Shown: positions 1 through 11,459 of the stretch, one piece after another
Layout: each line of letters begins with the position of its first letter
How positions within the stretch are numbered: position 1 is the first letter of the stretch
Notes under the pieces: generated by a model
What the model saw: only the letters and a program-made list of their open reading frames with translations
The model's database searches: none
What the model was told of the DNA's origin: nothing
Program-made: the position numbers and the translations under genes
NCBI GenBank assembly: GCA_015179045.1
Contig: WHUZ01000014.1
Coordinates: 1,054,001 to 1,118,000 of the forward strand
Reading direction: 5' to 3'
Length of the DNA stretch: 64,000 bases
Source: Kalaharituber pfeilii
Lineage: Eukaryota; Ascomycota; Pezizomycetes; Pezizales; Pezizaceae

Positions 1-526
1 CCTTATTCATGGGCGAAGATTGAGCCAACCATGTTGCCATCAGCTGAGCCCCTCCTACCGTCGAAGGTCATTGCCAACCTGAATCGAAATTAGCGGTATG
101 AATTAGAGTGAGAACTCGGGCGCCAGTGCATACGGGGGAATTTTCTTGCTCTTGATACGGTTCAGTTCAGCTTCCTGCCAATCACTTCTCACCCCAACTC
201 TGCCCCAGCACTCTGCAGTGTCGCATGCCACCACATTGTGCTGTAAGGAAGACTTTACAGGTCGATCAATTGCTGTACTTCACGTGACCTTTAGTGCCAG
301 ATCTCTCTTTCTCTGTTTTTTTTACTTATCATGTAACCCGCTTACCTCTCTATTAGTTGGCAAGGCAGTGCCCACTCAGTTAAGTGGATTGAGGCCAGGA
401 ACGAATATGATGTATTGCATGGCACGAGTAGGAACGAGTGGTCACATTCTTTCGACAGACCACGAAATTGGGCATGATTTAGTCACTTTGGGTAACACTA
501 GTGCTTGATACGGTAATGTTTGTCAA
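1..526. other. No recognisable gene
   Basis: I see no coherent coding sequence, repeat boundary or RNA gene here. The open frames present are short and resemble no family I know. Confidence 0.4.
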
Positions 527-825
527 GAAGGGACCCCTTCCGACGAAAATTATTGACTTCAACGAGTTATTATATTTCATTACTTAACCACATCTGATCA
601 AAATTTAAAACTCGCAAATATGTACAATTCCATCTGCGCTACAACTCTTTAGTCTCCAAATTAAAAACTAAAAATGTGGTATTGAGAAATATAAGATCAA
701 AAACTCAATGCTTTATATGGCGAGCCCCTGACGTGTTACATGCCGAGACAGCCAAAATTGCGGAATTAGTACTAGTTTAAAATGAAGATTGCTATATACA
801 GAAGTGGTCTACCTACATAACCCTT
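527..825. repeat. Dispersed repeat, copy 1 (partner at 53848-54140)
   Basis: This stretch aligns by eye with 53848-54140 in the same orientation. Shared blocks include a GGGACCCC start, CATCTGAT(C/T)AAAATTTAAA in the middle and ACTATATACAGAA-like sequence near the end. The copies differ mainly by transitions and small indels, as expected for an old transposon remnant. The family is unknown. Confidence 0.6.
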
Positions 826-869
826 TCTATCAGGTGCTGCCTCTGAATTTAATGGAGCAGAGTAAGATA

Positions 870-1118
870 TCAATGGTTGACATCCAGCAGCTGAGTTTCG
901 TAAATTATGTTGAGCCTTGTTACGCCGCCATACTGTCTAGCGAGACACCTGAACTTAATAGTAGAAAAGTCCACATTAATTGTATTCTTCATCACCTCAT
1001 TATAAACATCCACCATCACACACAAGTCCTGAATAACCTGCTCATGTTGTTCCTCCTGCTTCTCCTCTGATTCCCCACTCAGACTCATCTGTTAAAGACT
1101 CTTCACTTTCGCTATATA
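870..1118 (-). pseudogene. Acidic coding remnant, unknown
   Basis: The minus frame holds a serine/glutamate-rich start followed by a helical, Glu/Gln-rich segment of about 70 residues ending near 870. A MITE lies immediately upstream at 1119-1272, so any original gene would be disrupted. I do not recognise the family, and it may be chance coding. Confidence 0.2.
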
Positions 1119-1272
1119 CTGTGTCGGACGGTTCAATGGGACAGCTAAACCTAAGTTGGCAAAATCTGTTTAGAATTACTGTAAGCAAAAGGCTGTTGAG
1201 GCATTGGTAAGTTTGTATGTAAATTTAGTGTCTCCCCTTGAACCATCTGTCCCATTGAACTGTCCGATACAG
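1119..1272. mobile_element. MITE, 154 bp, TA-flanked
   Basis: Near-identical inverted termini are visible. The left starts CTGTGTCGGACGGTTC and the right ends GAACTGTCCGATACAG. Both continue into a GGGACAG/CTGTCCC block. TA lies directly before the left end and one base after the right end, suggesting the Tc1/mariner type. Confidence 0.7.
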
Positions 1273-1419
1273 GTACCAGTGGTCCGGAGATATCCACCCC
1301 GACTGTAACCGGTTTGTGGGTATTTACTTCCACTGGAACCGCTCTCCTTTTCACCTCTCTAGCAGCAGCTTGAGAAGCAAGCAAGCAAGCAAGCTCTCAT
1401 TTTCCTGCTGAGACGGTCC

Positions 1420-1490
1420 TTTATTTTTTTATTATTATTATTATTATTATTTCACATAACCCCGCTTGCAGCTGTTCGCCATGGCAGGGC
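1420..1490 (-). mobile_element. LINE 3' tail insertion (tail A)
   Basis: Minus-strand tail A (CCCTGCCATGGCGAACAGC onward) ends in an A/T-rich tail that reads as T and ATT repeats on the plus strand. It is bounded by ACGGTCC at 1413-1419 and 1491-1497, a 7-bp target duplication. Confidence 0.7.
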
Positions 1491-1532
1491 ACGGTCCATT
1501 TTGATTTTCAGTACTGCAGCTCCAATGCTATC

Positions 1533-1598
1533 ACCTCGCCATAGCCCATAGGCCGGCATGCGAGACTGATATAAAAAAAAAAAAAAAAAAAAAAAATA
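1533..1598 (+). mobile_element. LINE 3' tail insertion (tail B)
   Basis: Plus-strand tail B (CCTCGCCATAGCCCATAGG, then GGCATGCGAG) ends in a long poly-A. The target duplication CAATGCTATC lies at 1523-1532 and 1599-1608. This is a minimal 66-bp retroposed 3' end. Confidence 0.85.
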
Positions 1599-1984
1599 CA
1601 ATGCTATCCTATTACTACATTAGTATTTGTATTTTTTTGAGCTAAAAGATACTATAGACCAGAATAAACTTACTGTAGGGAACCTAACTCATATTCGATG
1701 CCAAAAGACAGTTTCGGAGTAGAGATATTCCGTATGCGGCGGCTCTAGAGAAAGAGCTGTTCTAGTGCCCAGACTATTATGACGAGAGCAAAAGGGGGGC
1801 CAGGACGCCGGGACAGGCATTTTAATGTATTAGTCAGCGAACAAGCCACTGCATGAACACCACCATGGCTATTTTTCCCTCGCCTTTTCTTATTTTATTT
1901 AAAACCGATAAGTTGTTTAGCTTGTTCTAAAGAACAAATCTAGCGTTTTTGAATTGAAATCGGACTTTAGTTGGTGGAGGAATA

Positions 1985-2207
1985 CTTGGGTATGGCATGT
2001 TTAAGTGGAAGGCGCCGATTTAGAGTGGATGAGGTTTAGAAAGCGTACTGACTGCAGGGGAACCGGATGCTCCGGCTGGAGACTGGTTCCACAGAACGCC
2101 GGTAGATTATAACCTTGCTAGTAATGACGACGGTACTGATGAAGATTTGGTATTCTAGCAGTTTTATGCACTAAATCGGCACTTTCCACTTAACATGCCA
2201 TACCCAG
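1985..2207. mobile_element. MITE, 223 bp, TA-flanked
   Basis: The left end reads CTTGGGTATGGCATGTT and the right end reads AACATGCCATACCCAG. The inverted match of about 40 bp continues through AAGTGGAA and CCGATTTAG blocks. TA dinucleotides flank both sides (1983-1984, 2208-2209). No coding capacity. Confidence 0.8.
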
Positions 2208-2209
2208 TA

Positions 2210-3414
2210 CACTTCGAGTCTTCGGGACTATGCAGTATAAGGAAAAGTGCTTTACCAAGTCTTGGAGTCGCATTCGAGAGGATCCCCTTGCGAAAACACA
2301 ACTCAACCAAACACACTCCTTTTTAAAATCCGAGAAAGGATTAGACTCTCTGATGTCCAATCATGTGGCCTTTTTCTTATATTTTTCTGCTACTGTATGG
2401 AATTTTTTAGTGATTTTTTCGAACATACTGAGAGAGGGCCCGCATGTCTCTGATACTGCGTTGTCCCCGAAGACTTCGAGCTAGACACCTGTCTGTACCT
2501 ACACTTACCCAGGAATTATATATCGTTCCCCACATCGTACTTCCGTTGCAATATGATTTGTTTCATTTTGCTTGGCGCGGATGTGAAATACCCGAAGTAC
2601 TGTACGGTACTTAGTCATGATCCGGTACCTAGTGATTTAGGTGATACCCGGTTATCGCTCGACATGGATAGCTCGCGGGCCGAGGTTAAAAGCATATTAA
2701 GTGAGGGACTAGCGGCTGACTAATGTTCCGCGCGTGGGGGCCACAGGTGATGAATTGAAGTAGAAACATTGAAGAAGCTGCAAAGTTGAGTTGCACCTCC
2801 ATTCGCTGCAGGAAACTATTATAATATTTACATGTACATGTATCTATTCAGCTCCCTGTAGATAATGCCTCCGGGCCTGTAGTTGCTTTCTTGTAATTTA
2901 AAGGTACGCATGCCAATTTTCAAGTTCAATTTACGAAATCTCACGATTATCAGCATGGTCTCTATCATCGTAATCTCACTAGTATGACCCGGACCTACAT
3001 CTCGTAACTCCCTACGCAGAGCTAGGAGGGCTGATGCGGAATACAGCCAATATTTCGCTAGGGCCGCTGCAGGTTGCTCAAGGACTCTTTAGTTATCGCC
3101 ACTCAGCTGCAACCAGGCCCAGCCCGAGATCAACACCCAGAGCCATGGATAAAGTTAATGATGAATCACAAGGCCCATCATAGCCACAAGTTGAGTTTGT
3201 TTCAAAGACCGTGAGTGGGACAACGGGCCCGAGAGAAGAATTATCTAATACAGCATTTGATCCACTCGCTTGCCTTCGGCGCAGACCATGGATTCATCCT
3301 GATTTAGGCCCTTAACAAGATGCTCATCAGCACTCCAGCCTGCCCCAGTGAGAGCTATGGCGCCGGAAGCAACAGGCCATGACTCCAAGGCCTGAGCTAG
3401 ACATGACCTATTTG
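2210..3414. other. Intergenic, nothing assigned
   Basis: Short open frames exist, but none has recognisable domains, and I see no bounded repeat. Base composition is mixed. Confidence 0.35.
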
Positions 3415-3800
3415 CAATTCGCGCAAGCAGATTATGATACACAAAGGTAATCCGCCTCCCATGGTCAAATAAAGAATGTAAATGCGAAAAAAGACAAGGC
3501 CGATAAGAGTTGCAGATGCAATTCCCTTCCGGACACGTCTTCGTTCGCCAGCTCTGTTGAATATGCTGCCACAAGGGTACTTAACGTCAGCCCCGAGGCT
3601 AGGCCATGAACACCCATAGCACAAATGTTTGACTGATATAATACACCATAGCCCCAGCCAACAACATAAGTCCACTATTACAAGTACTAGTAAAAGTCTG
3701 GAATTAGGCACATCTCTTGTAGACATGAATCAAAAAACGGAGCTCCGCCGTAGCCATACTCGGACAATGACAATATACACCTCCCAAATAATCATCATGA
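3415..3800 (-). pseudogene. Possible membrane-protein remnant
   Basis: The minus frame reads a short hydrophobic segment, one in-frame TGA, then two further hydrophobic stretches with a Cys-rich loop and a basic RAGERRRVRKG loop. This looks like part of a small multi-pass membrane protein. No family is recognised, and intron structure could explain the stop. Confidence is low. Confidence 0.25.
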
Positions 3801-4223
3801 TGTCCCAAAACTCAATAGTACAAGAAAGGAATTAAAAAAGCTCGAGGGGACCTGCAGAAACACAGTGAACAAAAAAGTCAATTCCCACTTGTAACTCAAA
3901 AGGATATTTAAAAAAAAAAATAACGGCCGGGTAACGACAGACATGAAACAAGAGTGGAAAACGAGTACACCCGGGCCCATCCACGGTTATTAAAGAGAAT
4001 ACCCAAGATGCAATAGACGCAGCCTCCCCGTAATGAATTGCAAATTAAATAACAGCATATACATTAATGAAACTTTGTAGAATCAGATATGTTGCCCCTT
4101 TCAAGATCCTCAAATTATGAGTGGATATTCTCCATGCAAATAATGTAATCTTGAAATCGTATGTGTTCGTTTCATTCTCCACAATCGCTGGATCGGGACA
4201 TGCTAGGGTGTCAGCTGCAAAAA

Positions 4224-5791
4224 TCAGGGTTCAAAGTGCATACTGTCTGTTTTTGAAACTGGTGGCCCTTGGCTACTGTCTGCACCATCCATGGATAACC
4301 TGGATGATGACTGTCGGCTTGTTCCGTCATCTTCATATATCGCTTTGTCTGAGTTTACATGTGCAGTCCTCCCTAACACTCCCGCCTGCGGCGTCGTCTT
4401 GTACTCCGTCTTAACTGAATACGTCACACTCTGATGAATCACCATGTTCTTTTCCGCCGCATGATCTGGCTGATCCACCACAATACATTCTCGAGAGTCC
4501 CCTGGCCCAGTATAGTCTTGAGGTTGTTTAATTTTGACGGTGGCATCAACCTGTTCGTCACAGGCGCGAGTGCAAGTAGTAAGGGTGAGGCCATCGTATT
4601 TGCCATTGATGATGCTAGAGGGAGGCGCGGTCGCACTGCGGTGACCATTCGAGTTGGACTGCCCGTGAAGTTCGTAGTCGCGATCGTGGCTGCTGCGAGA
4701 GGTGGCATGGCTATAGATTGAGACAATCTAGAGGGGTACAATGTGAGCAGGGCAACTCTAAAGTATAGCGTTCGTTAGACAGGGACGTGATGACATACTC
4801 CGGGAGCATTGACAACAAGCATGGCGCTTGTACTGTTGCAACAAACGGAAAAAGATTAGTATATGCCTACAAGATGCCTAAAGAAACGAATCAAGGAAGA
4901 ACCTCACGTTTCTTCATAAAACTATGTCAGCCACTAACTTATTGGACAAAGTACAGGGAAAATGGCAGGCCTACCAATCATGCACCAGAAAGTCAAGTTG
5001 GCGATATCCCCTCCTATTGTGAAATATATCCTCAGCGTAGTGGCCACTATTACAAACACGCCTGAGCCAAACAAAAGGACCAGCATTGCCTTCTTCGCTC
5101 GTGAGATCCGTAGCCCGACGACTACCGGTAGCGGAATGGCAATGAGGACAGCATCCGTGACAATGTTAAATATTCCAATTACCCACACGTACTCATAGCC
5201 ATCGGTGCATTTATCTATATGGCCATCCACCAAAGTCAATACTTAATGAACACATAAAAACTGGATTTTGAATGTAGTCAACAGGGTAAGATTTGACGTA
5301 CGCCCAGGGTCGGGAACCACCTGCCAATTCTTCTTAAAAGGCCGACACACTAAGAACATGTTCAGGACAACTGCCGCGTACGTGACCACTAACAAAATTG
5401 CTGCCAATTTGATCACCTTGATTTGCTTGACTCGCTGCATAAGCCTCCTATAGAACAACAGCAGACACGTCTTCGCCCCCCAAATGAATGTAATGTAGCA
5501 GAACCATGCCGTTAACAACGCTTTGGAACCGATCTCACGTCTCTTCTGTTCCTCAGGTGTTATGGATGCTCGTTCCTCAGGTGTCATCTGGTTCGTTCCG
5601 TTACGTAGTATTACGATGCTGAGCATGGAATCCCCAGTCCAAAAGATCATTGCGACTCCCATTAAGATTTCTTCAATTCCCGGTCGCCGTTGGATGTATG
5701 TTCTGATTCCGATACGTGCGATTCCTAATACCATGCCTACAGCGTAGAAGATACAGATGCCCCGAACGAGACCCTCGATGTCGTCCGACAT
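4224..5791 (-). CDS. PTH11-like rhodopsin-domain integral membrane protein
   Basis: The first exon runs from the ATG at 5791 to about 5305 and carries four hydrophobic helices, ending in the family-typical CRPFKKNW and PDPG stretch. A GTACGT donor near there suggests an intron. The next segment (about 5239-4934) has a Cys-containing loop and two more helices (a VWVIGIFNIVTDAVL segment, then KKAMLVLLFGSG). The minus frame down to 4224 reads as a hydrophilic Ser/Thr-rich tail with VDQPDHAAEKN, typical of these proteins. Fungal members are plasma-membrane receptors or receptor-like proteins of largely unknown ligand. I could not locate a convincing seventh helix between 4934 and 4740, so the gene may be damaged or my exon map incomplete. 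Domain call likely; intact status uncertain. Confidence 0.65.
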
Positions 5792-5936
5792 GGCGGAGCA
5801 CTACCAAAACCTTTCCTGCTCCGACTTTCCGGCTGCGTAGAGGCTGGGGGTACCTTTCCTTTTCTGCCGTGAGTGAAATTTCTCGAGCTAGGTCGAACCA
5901 AACAAAACTCGAGCTCTATCGACGCCAAAATTCTAG

Positions 5937-5992
5937 AATATGTGTTGAGAGGCAGGAATATGTGTTGAGAGGCAGGAATATGTGTTGAGAGG
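5937..5992. repeat. 20-bp tandem repeat, about 2.7 copies
   Basis: The unit AATATGTGTTGAGAGGCAGG repeats almost perfectly just upstream (in the minus direction) of the receptor gene start. Confidence 0.85.
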
Positions 5993-6209
5993 TTCCTTTC
6001 CGTGAATTTTTCTATTTGCAAAGGAGAAAAGAAAGAACTGTCGAGGGTGCGTCCTCCTTAAGATAAAATAAAAATCAACCCTAAAAGGCTTCTTCCCGGG
6101 TTTGCAATTGGCCCTAATGGATCGGAAGTAAGCGTCTCTATAACTAGATTCCGGGCCCACTAGCCAGGGTTCACAGCTGAAGACTTGTTATGTTTCTGTA
6201 AAAGAATAA

Positions 6210-6473
6210 CTTTTTTTGTCCCCCCTGTTTTCATGTCGCCATTGGTATTTTTCCCCTGTTCAAGTTTCGGATAGTCAACTACCGTAATACTATTTTATTT
6301 AGTCTATTAGTAATATTACATAGCACCATACTTTAATGCAATAAAGCATTGTGTCTAGCGAAATATGCGATTAGAAATTATATGCTCAATATGCGATTAT
6401 ATTGAAGGTTCAATGGTTGCATATTACCCTACTATGGCTACGTGCTACAAGTGGGGTTATGTGATTTAAAAGG

Positions 6474-6506
<33 letters not shown>

Positions 6507-6645
6507 TTGCATATTTCACTATATTTCACTATAAATGAGACTAGAGTACAATGGCTATGTGATGTTACTAATAGACGAAATAAAATAGCATTAGTTGATC
6601 ATCCGAAACTTGAACAGGGGAAAAATATCAATTGCGACATGAAAA
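6210..6645. mobile_element. Foldback/MITE-like element with long inverted arms
   Basis: The left arm (from about 6215) and the right arm (to about 6640) are imperfect reverse complements over more than 100 bp. Both contain TTTTCATGTCGC, CCCCTGTTCAAGTTTCGGAT and TATTTTATTT blocks. A LINE tail is inserted between the arms. Exact ends and TSD are not resolved. Confidence 0.65.
6426..6504 (+). mobile_element. LINE 3' tail insertion (tail A) inside foldback element
   Basis: A diverged tail A (GTGCTACAAGTGGGGTTATG, then poly-A) is flanked by GGTTGCATATT at 6415-6425 and 6505-6515, a perfect 11-bp target duplication. Confidence 0.85.
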
Positions 6646-6649
6646 CTGG

Positions 6650-7270
6650 CGGAAAAAGGGTTTTCTCGTTTCTGGTATGACTGCAACCACAGACAAAGCT
6701 TTCATGCTTTTATGCAGTCCCGATCGATGCTGTTGAATTTACTAGCTAGTAAAATATGTATTCGGACATAGCGCATAATGTGCCCTGTCCGAAGACTGGC
6801 TAGTACCGGGTTACGGAGGATTCGGCTCACTACCCCAGTAGAGTAAAATATCTTGAGTGAGGCAACGCCACAGGCCCTCGCCATTGAAAATTTCAAATTG
6901 TTCTTGCGCCTCTTCACTAGCTTCATAATTCCCCCTATTAGTGGCTAAAGCCGTAATGCATGGATTTTAAACTTTATGATAGTGGTTTCAGCGATACCAA
7001 AACCACGGTTCTCGCTGCAACTTTGAGTGGAGACGTTACCAAGCTGCATGCTGTTCTCGGAAAGTGGAGAAACTCCTTTGAGTTCTACTGAACTACCCTA
7101 AATGCAGCTAGACTGCTGACAATATACCTGCTTAAATCATGATCTAAGCATTGTGGATCCAAGGGGCCACCATTAGCGTTATCAGTGTGGCCACAGAGAA
7201 GCCATATGGGCGTTTTAGCTTTACTTATGCCACCACAGGTTGATGCTGTATTGATTACAGCAGATTCCGC
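6650..7270. other. Intergenic, nothing assigned
   Basis: No gene, bounded repeat or RNA feature was found in this stretch. Confidence 0.3.
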
Positions 7271-7274
7271 AGTA

Positions 7275-7463
7275 TTAGAGAGGATGCGATGTCAACTGCC
7301 TCTATTTGCAGGGGCCGAGTCACGACGACAAGGCCCCCTTGTTCAACACCCTGGTGATAGAGCCCGCAGGGGTCAGAAGCCAGACAGCGTCGCTGTGGCT
7401 CCTACAAATCCCATCTTGAGCCTGGTCGGAAGATTTGGAGTCTTTAGATCGCATCCTCTCTAA
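7275..7463. mobile_element. MITE, 189 bp, TA-flanked
   Basis: The left end reads TTAGAGAGGATGCGATG and the right end reads ATCGCATCCTCTCTAA. Direct TA flanks lie at 7273-7274 and 7464-7465. The interior has no coding. Confidence 0.75.
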
Positions 7464-7565
7464 TATATAGAGGGTTCCAGTAGAGTACTTCCTAGTCTCA
7501 TAAACCTGCACTCCGAAGTATTTCCTGCTAATGAGAATTTTTTTTGGTCACGTAACCGCACATAC

Positions 7566-7700
7566 TGGCTGCCAGCCTCCGGGACCTCTCCGGGCAGGCC
7601 AGCCTGGCCTGCCCAATTGCAGGGATATCTACAGGGAACTGTCTCGTGTCTGCAGGGGACTGTACGGTGTCTACAGGGGATTGCACAGGTCTTCAGATAG
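7566..7700. repeat. Inverted arm, left (partner 9530-9660)
   Basis: This GC-rich arm is an approximate reverse complement of 9530-9660. Shared blocks include CCGGGACCTCTCCGGGCAG, CTACAGGGAACTGT and CTGCAGGGGACTG. The arms bracket the unknown gene at 7761-9521, so the whole could be a transposon with long terminal inverted repeats. Confidence 0.6.
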
Positions 7701-7760
7701 CATACTAGGTTAATGTATACGCGTGAGAAGCGAGGTATGCTATTCAATTTATCAAGTTAT

Positions 7761-9521
7761 CTACATGCAAGATCTAGGAGGTTCATATAGAGCAGTTGAG
7801 GGCATGTGTCGGGGCTGCACCAGAATTATATCTTGCATCTCCTGTGATAACTCATTGACTATGATATCATTTCTGGCCTGGGCCCACTGGTTTTCCTGAC
7901 GTTCTGCAAGCTCCACACCAGTTAATGCCCGCTGCCTTGCCGGACCGTTTGTATTTTTCCACCTTAAAGAAGGTTCAGCAACAGCAGGTGCGAACCCTTT
8001 TCTTTTTTTTTTACATCATTACTGGCATGCCGCCCCTGTGGGCTATGGCGAGGTTAAGTACATAGGGAATAAAGAACAGGAATTGATAGAAAGGGAAAGG
8101 AACTATAGTGATGACCCTGAACTGATCCTCGTCATGCTCTCGTCATAAGAAATAGGTAGTCAAGGGAAAGAAATATGGTGATGAAATTTGTACTATTCCT
8201 CGTCATGTCCACGCTCGTGAAACTGTCTGCGTCATGATGTTTTAGCCCATGTCAGCATATCCACCAGAGGGTCCCCCCTCTCGCCTTCTTTTTCCTTGGG
8301 TACTCTCGCCTCCGCCTGCCCTCCTGGCCACTTCCGTTTCCATACCCTGAATCTCTCCCAAATGTGTGTTGCCGTCTCTTCTTCTCCACACCATCGGCAC
8401 TTCTCTCTTCGGCTCGTCGGGCCCTGACCTTCATGCGTAGTCCGGCTTCTGTGATTGTTTCCGTCTGGTACTGGAGTAGGGCACCTATCTTAGCTGCTCG
8501 ATCGGCTCTTTCATTGCCTTTTACGCCTATGTGGGCCTTTACCCACATTAAGGCGATGTCCAGCCCTCCCCGGCGCGTCCTTTCCTCCCAGGCCTTCCTG
8601 ACCAGGTGTGCTGCCCCCCTGGGGTTGGTCGACCCTCGGCTATGCGAGTGATCCCTTTTATGGCTGCCTGTGAGTCCGTGAGGATTAGTATCTCCTCCTC
8701 CCCGTCGTTCAGTGCCTTTGCGAATGCTATGAGCTCTGCGTCGTTTACTGTGGTTCTTTTACCCAGGTAATAGGATGTCGGGGTTGACTTCCACAGGCCC
8801 ATACCTGTCTGTCCGTCGATTCGACTGCCGTCGGTATAGGTTGTCTTCCAGCCCTGGTCTTCCTCCTCCTTGATGTGTCTCTCCCGCTCTGGGCTCTCCG
8901 CTTGGTTGTCTGGTGGGGCTAGCACTGCCAGTGGTAACGGGTTCTTCCATTCCAGTGATCCACGCAGGTATTCTGTGTGCGAACCCTTGAGGAAGATTAG
9001 GCAGCTGCTCACGGGTAAACTGTTGTCTGAGCTGCGTTGCCATTCACTAGTGTAAATAGCACATAACGTTCTAAGTCTTCGGAGGACAGAGTTTGCTGAA
9101 ATGCTAGTTCATCTACAAGTGACCCTAAAAGGAGATCACGGCCTGCATTAACTAGTGGGTCATAAAATGGTAGTGGTGGCGCGTACTGTAGGCGCTAGTG
9201 CTAGTATAAGAGCTGGTATTGATTCTGGGGAGCTTTCGTCTTCGGTAAGATCATTAAATTCTCGCATAGTCCAAGTAGCAGATGCAGTAGTAGAGCTCTC
9301 AATAAACCATATACAAACTGCTCTCCAGTTAGGGGAGTTTGTCGATGAAGTAGTGACTTGGATGCAATTGTAGCCTCCACAATTTGTGCAACAGAAGAGT
9401 GAGCTATAGCCATATTGCTGCATGGGTAATGGATTAGTACAGGTTTGAGCGAGATATGAGCCAAGAAGCAGAGATTCCTATTGGTTTTATAGACGACATA
9501 CATACACTTTAATTTTGGCAT
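7761..9521 (-). pseudogene. Unknown gene, broken by nonsense codons and a LINE fragment
   Basis: On the minus strand a coherent frame begins near 9521 and runs through helical sequence to two in-frame TAG codons (9201-9203 and 9195-9197). It then continues as a sensible Pro/Leu-rich segment (YAPPLPFYDPLVNAGRD) to about 9047. After a frame change, the frame from 9043 reads REQLPNLPQGFA up to a LINE insertion and resumes in frame after it, ending at the stop at 7761-7763. Both TAG codons become CAG by one C/T change. The flanking inverted arms suggest it is carried by a transposon. I recognise no domain. Confidence 0.5.
8000..8977 (-). mobile_element. 5'-truncated LINE (tail B type) with RNase H fragment
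   Basis: The 3' end is the T-rich run at 8000-8012 followed by the tail B motif. The 5' end abuts the target duplication: TGCGAACCCTT occurs at 7989-7999 and 8978-8988. The minus strand encodes an RNase H region with YTDGSRID and NDAELIAFA motifs, plus a WVKAHIGVKGNERAD segment in a shifted frame. It resembles but clearly differs from the intact LINE at 35564-40891, so it belongs to a related subfamily. It is dead, and it interrupts the gene at 7761-9521. Confidence 0.85.
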
Positions 9522-9529
9522 GCGGTCTG

Positions 9530-9660
9530 AAGGTTTGTGCAGTCTCCTGTAGACACCATCCAGTCCCCTGCAGACTCGATACAGTTCCCTATAAACGCCC
9601 CTGCATCCGCACAGGCCAGTCTGGCTGCCCGGAGAGGTCCCGGCCAGCCTCTGGCAGGGA
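9530..9660. repeat. Inverted arm, right (partner 7566-7700)
   Basis: Approximate reverse complement of 7566-7700 (see that entry). It contains CTGTAGACACC, CAGTCCCCTGCAGAC and CTGCCCGGAGAGGTCCCGG. Confidence 0.6.
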
Positions 9661-9950
9661 CCATAAACACAGGCCTGGTTATAATGAGACTTTCAACGAA
9701 GCATACAAGGCGCCATGTCGATCCCTTCTCTAAAGAGCTAGGCTCTTCATCTGACTTTGATCTCGCAAGGGAGATATTCCAGAAACCGGCATGAATTGTT
9801 CCCAGGTCGTCCCACAAAGGTTCATTCGAAAAAATGTGTGTGCTGTGATCGAAACTCAATCTTTACTTTTTCAATGCCGTTCATGTCTTTGACGTTGCTG
9901 ATGTGCCTTCTCGCTCTCGAAAGTTTGAGCTCGAGTTATGATGAGTGGTC

Positions 9951-10015
9951 TTTTTTTTTTTTTTTTTTTTTTTTTTTCACGTGACCACGCATGCGGCTGT
10001 TCGCCATGGCAGGGC
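9951..10015 (-). mobile_element. LINE 3' tail insertion (tail A)
   Basis: Poly-T followed by the complement of tail A. The target duplication is ATGATGAGTGGTC (9938-9950) and ATGATGAGCGGTC (10016-10028), 12 of 13 identical. Confidence 0.85.
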
Positions 10016-10290
10016 ATGATGAGCGGTCTAGTATTTACCTTCGACGGTAGGTCGAACCACATGTAAGAAAATGTAAAAGGTCTAAGTACACACAAAAAGT
10101 TGGTAAGGTCAAACTTGAAAGTGGGCCAAGTAGTCCGAAAAGTTACGCCACTTTTGGATGTACTCTACTACTCTAGTACTCAGCGATGGGTTTCACACAC
10201 TTTTCTGGATTCACACCGGCATAGAGATTGATTCTAGCTGATTGGGTTGACCTTTGAGTGCGCCTCAAATAGGCGAACTCGAGTACACTC

Positions 10291-10353
10291 TTTTTTTTTT
10301 TTTTTTTTTTTTTTTCACGTGACCCCGCTTGTAGCTGTTCGCCATGGCAGGGC
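10291..10353 (-). mobile_element. LINE 3' tail insertion (tail A)
   Basis: Poly-T plus the tail A complement, bounded by a perfect 13-bp duplication CTCGAGTACACTC at 10278-10290 and 10354-10366. Confidence 0.9.
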
Positions 10354-10366
10354 CTCGAGTACACTC

Positions 10367-10955
10367 CAAAGTGGACTGCCTATACGTATTCGATGCCAAC
10401 ACAAGGTGTACACCAGTGTCGGTACAGTATGTGTAGGGAGCTGATGCTACGAACCTATGTGCAAAGACTGTAGGGAGACAAGTATACTACGTTTGGGTTT
10501 ACTTAGAACACCTCAGTTCCTTTCACGAAACCTCTAGGTGAAGTGAGTTTGATTTACCTTCCATGTACACACGTACTTCAAGTGCAGTGCAGCTGGCAAT
10601 TATATACTTTCACTATAGTTACATCTGCGTAAATTTTTCGCTCCTTCCCATCATGATATAGAAGACGCGGACACTGGACTGGATCCGGACTGGACACTGG
10701 GAAAGCTGGATTGGACACTGGACAAGACGTAGAATTAGGTGCTAAGGCCTCAACTACGGATAACATGCGGAGTATGTCAGGTCAAGCAGTATGTAGCTAC
10801 TTAATCATGTGTATACAACTGTAGAATTGTAAATATGACTAATGCACCTATAGAAGTTTACATGTGACTATCGTGACAAGTGTCGATAAATCTAAAAAGG
10901 TGCAGATTACATCAGTTAAACCCACAAACGACAAAGGATAATTCAGACAGAACCT
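10367..10955. other. Intergenic, nothing assigned
   Basis: No coherent coding or bounded element. There is a short GGACACTGGA-type simple repeat near 10670-10720. Confidence 0.35.
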
Positions 10956-10962
10956 CGCCATA

Positions 10963-10990
10963 GCCCACAGGGCGGCATGCGAGTAGTAAT
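10963..10990 (+). repeat. Tail B fragment
   Basis: CCTCGCCATAGCCCACAGGG followed by CGGCATGCGAG matches tail B. No clean poly-A or TSD is visible. A short local duplication follows (ATTCGGACCGAAA at about 11011 and 11071). Confidence 0.6.
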
Positions 10991-11107
10991 ATGTAAAAGA
11001 GAAAGAAAATTCGGACCGAAAACTAACATGAAACTTTGCACTACTGTATAGTTGCGCCTATGAAACAAAAATTCGGACCGAAAGCTAACATGAACGTTTG
11101 CAGTATA

Positions 11108-11442
11108 TAGTGAGCGGCACGAGCCGAGCCAGCTCGAGCTCAAACGAGCCAAGATCATGCTTGTGTTTTTCTTGACAGCTCGCTAAAATGCTTAGCCAGT
11201 GCAAGGTTTCATAAACTGTAAATACCTACTATAGTAATAATTAGAGACTTGGAGCTCATTCTGACCTACCAACAACTTCGAAATGCACAATTTAGCTGAT
11301 AGTAGTGAGAAAGATGAAAATTTAGCTTAGTTTAGTTTAGTTTGTCAATATTATGATCCAGGCTCGAGCCGAGCTCACTTACTCACGAGCTGGCTCGAGC
11401 TCACCCTCCAGCTCGGCTCGAGCTAGCTCGTGCCGCTCACTA
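11108..11442 (-). mobile_element. hAT-type MITE, 335 bp (family H1, copy 1)
   Basis: The termini are TAGTGAGCGGCACGAGC and GCTCGTGCCGCTCACTA, with subterminal AGCTCGAGC clusters. The 8-bp target duplication GCAGTATA lies at 11100-11107 and 11443-11450. It is the reverse-orientation homologue of 15451-15736 and 19734-20047. The 8-bp duplication points to the hAT superfamily. Confidence 0.9.
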
Positions 11443-11459
11443 GCAGTATAGTAGCGCCT

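Noticed and set aside
4434..5198. Plus-strand frames opposite the receptor gene
   Set aside because: They overlap the minus-strand exons, which carry hydrophobic helices and family motifs.
9759..10444. Frames rich in Phe or Lys runs (also at 23217, 25257, 31831, 35538, 56441)
   Set aside because: They come from translating the poly-T or poly-A tails of retroposed insertions, not from genes.
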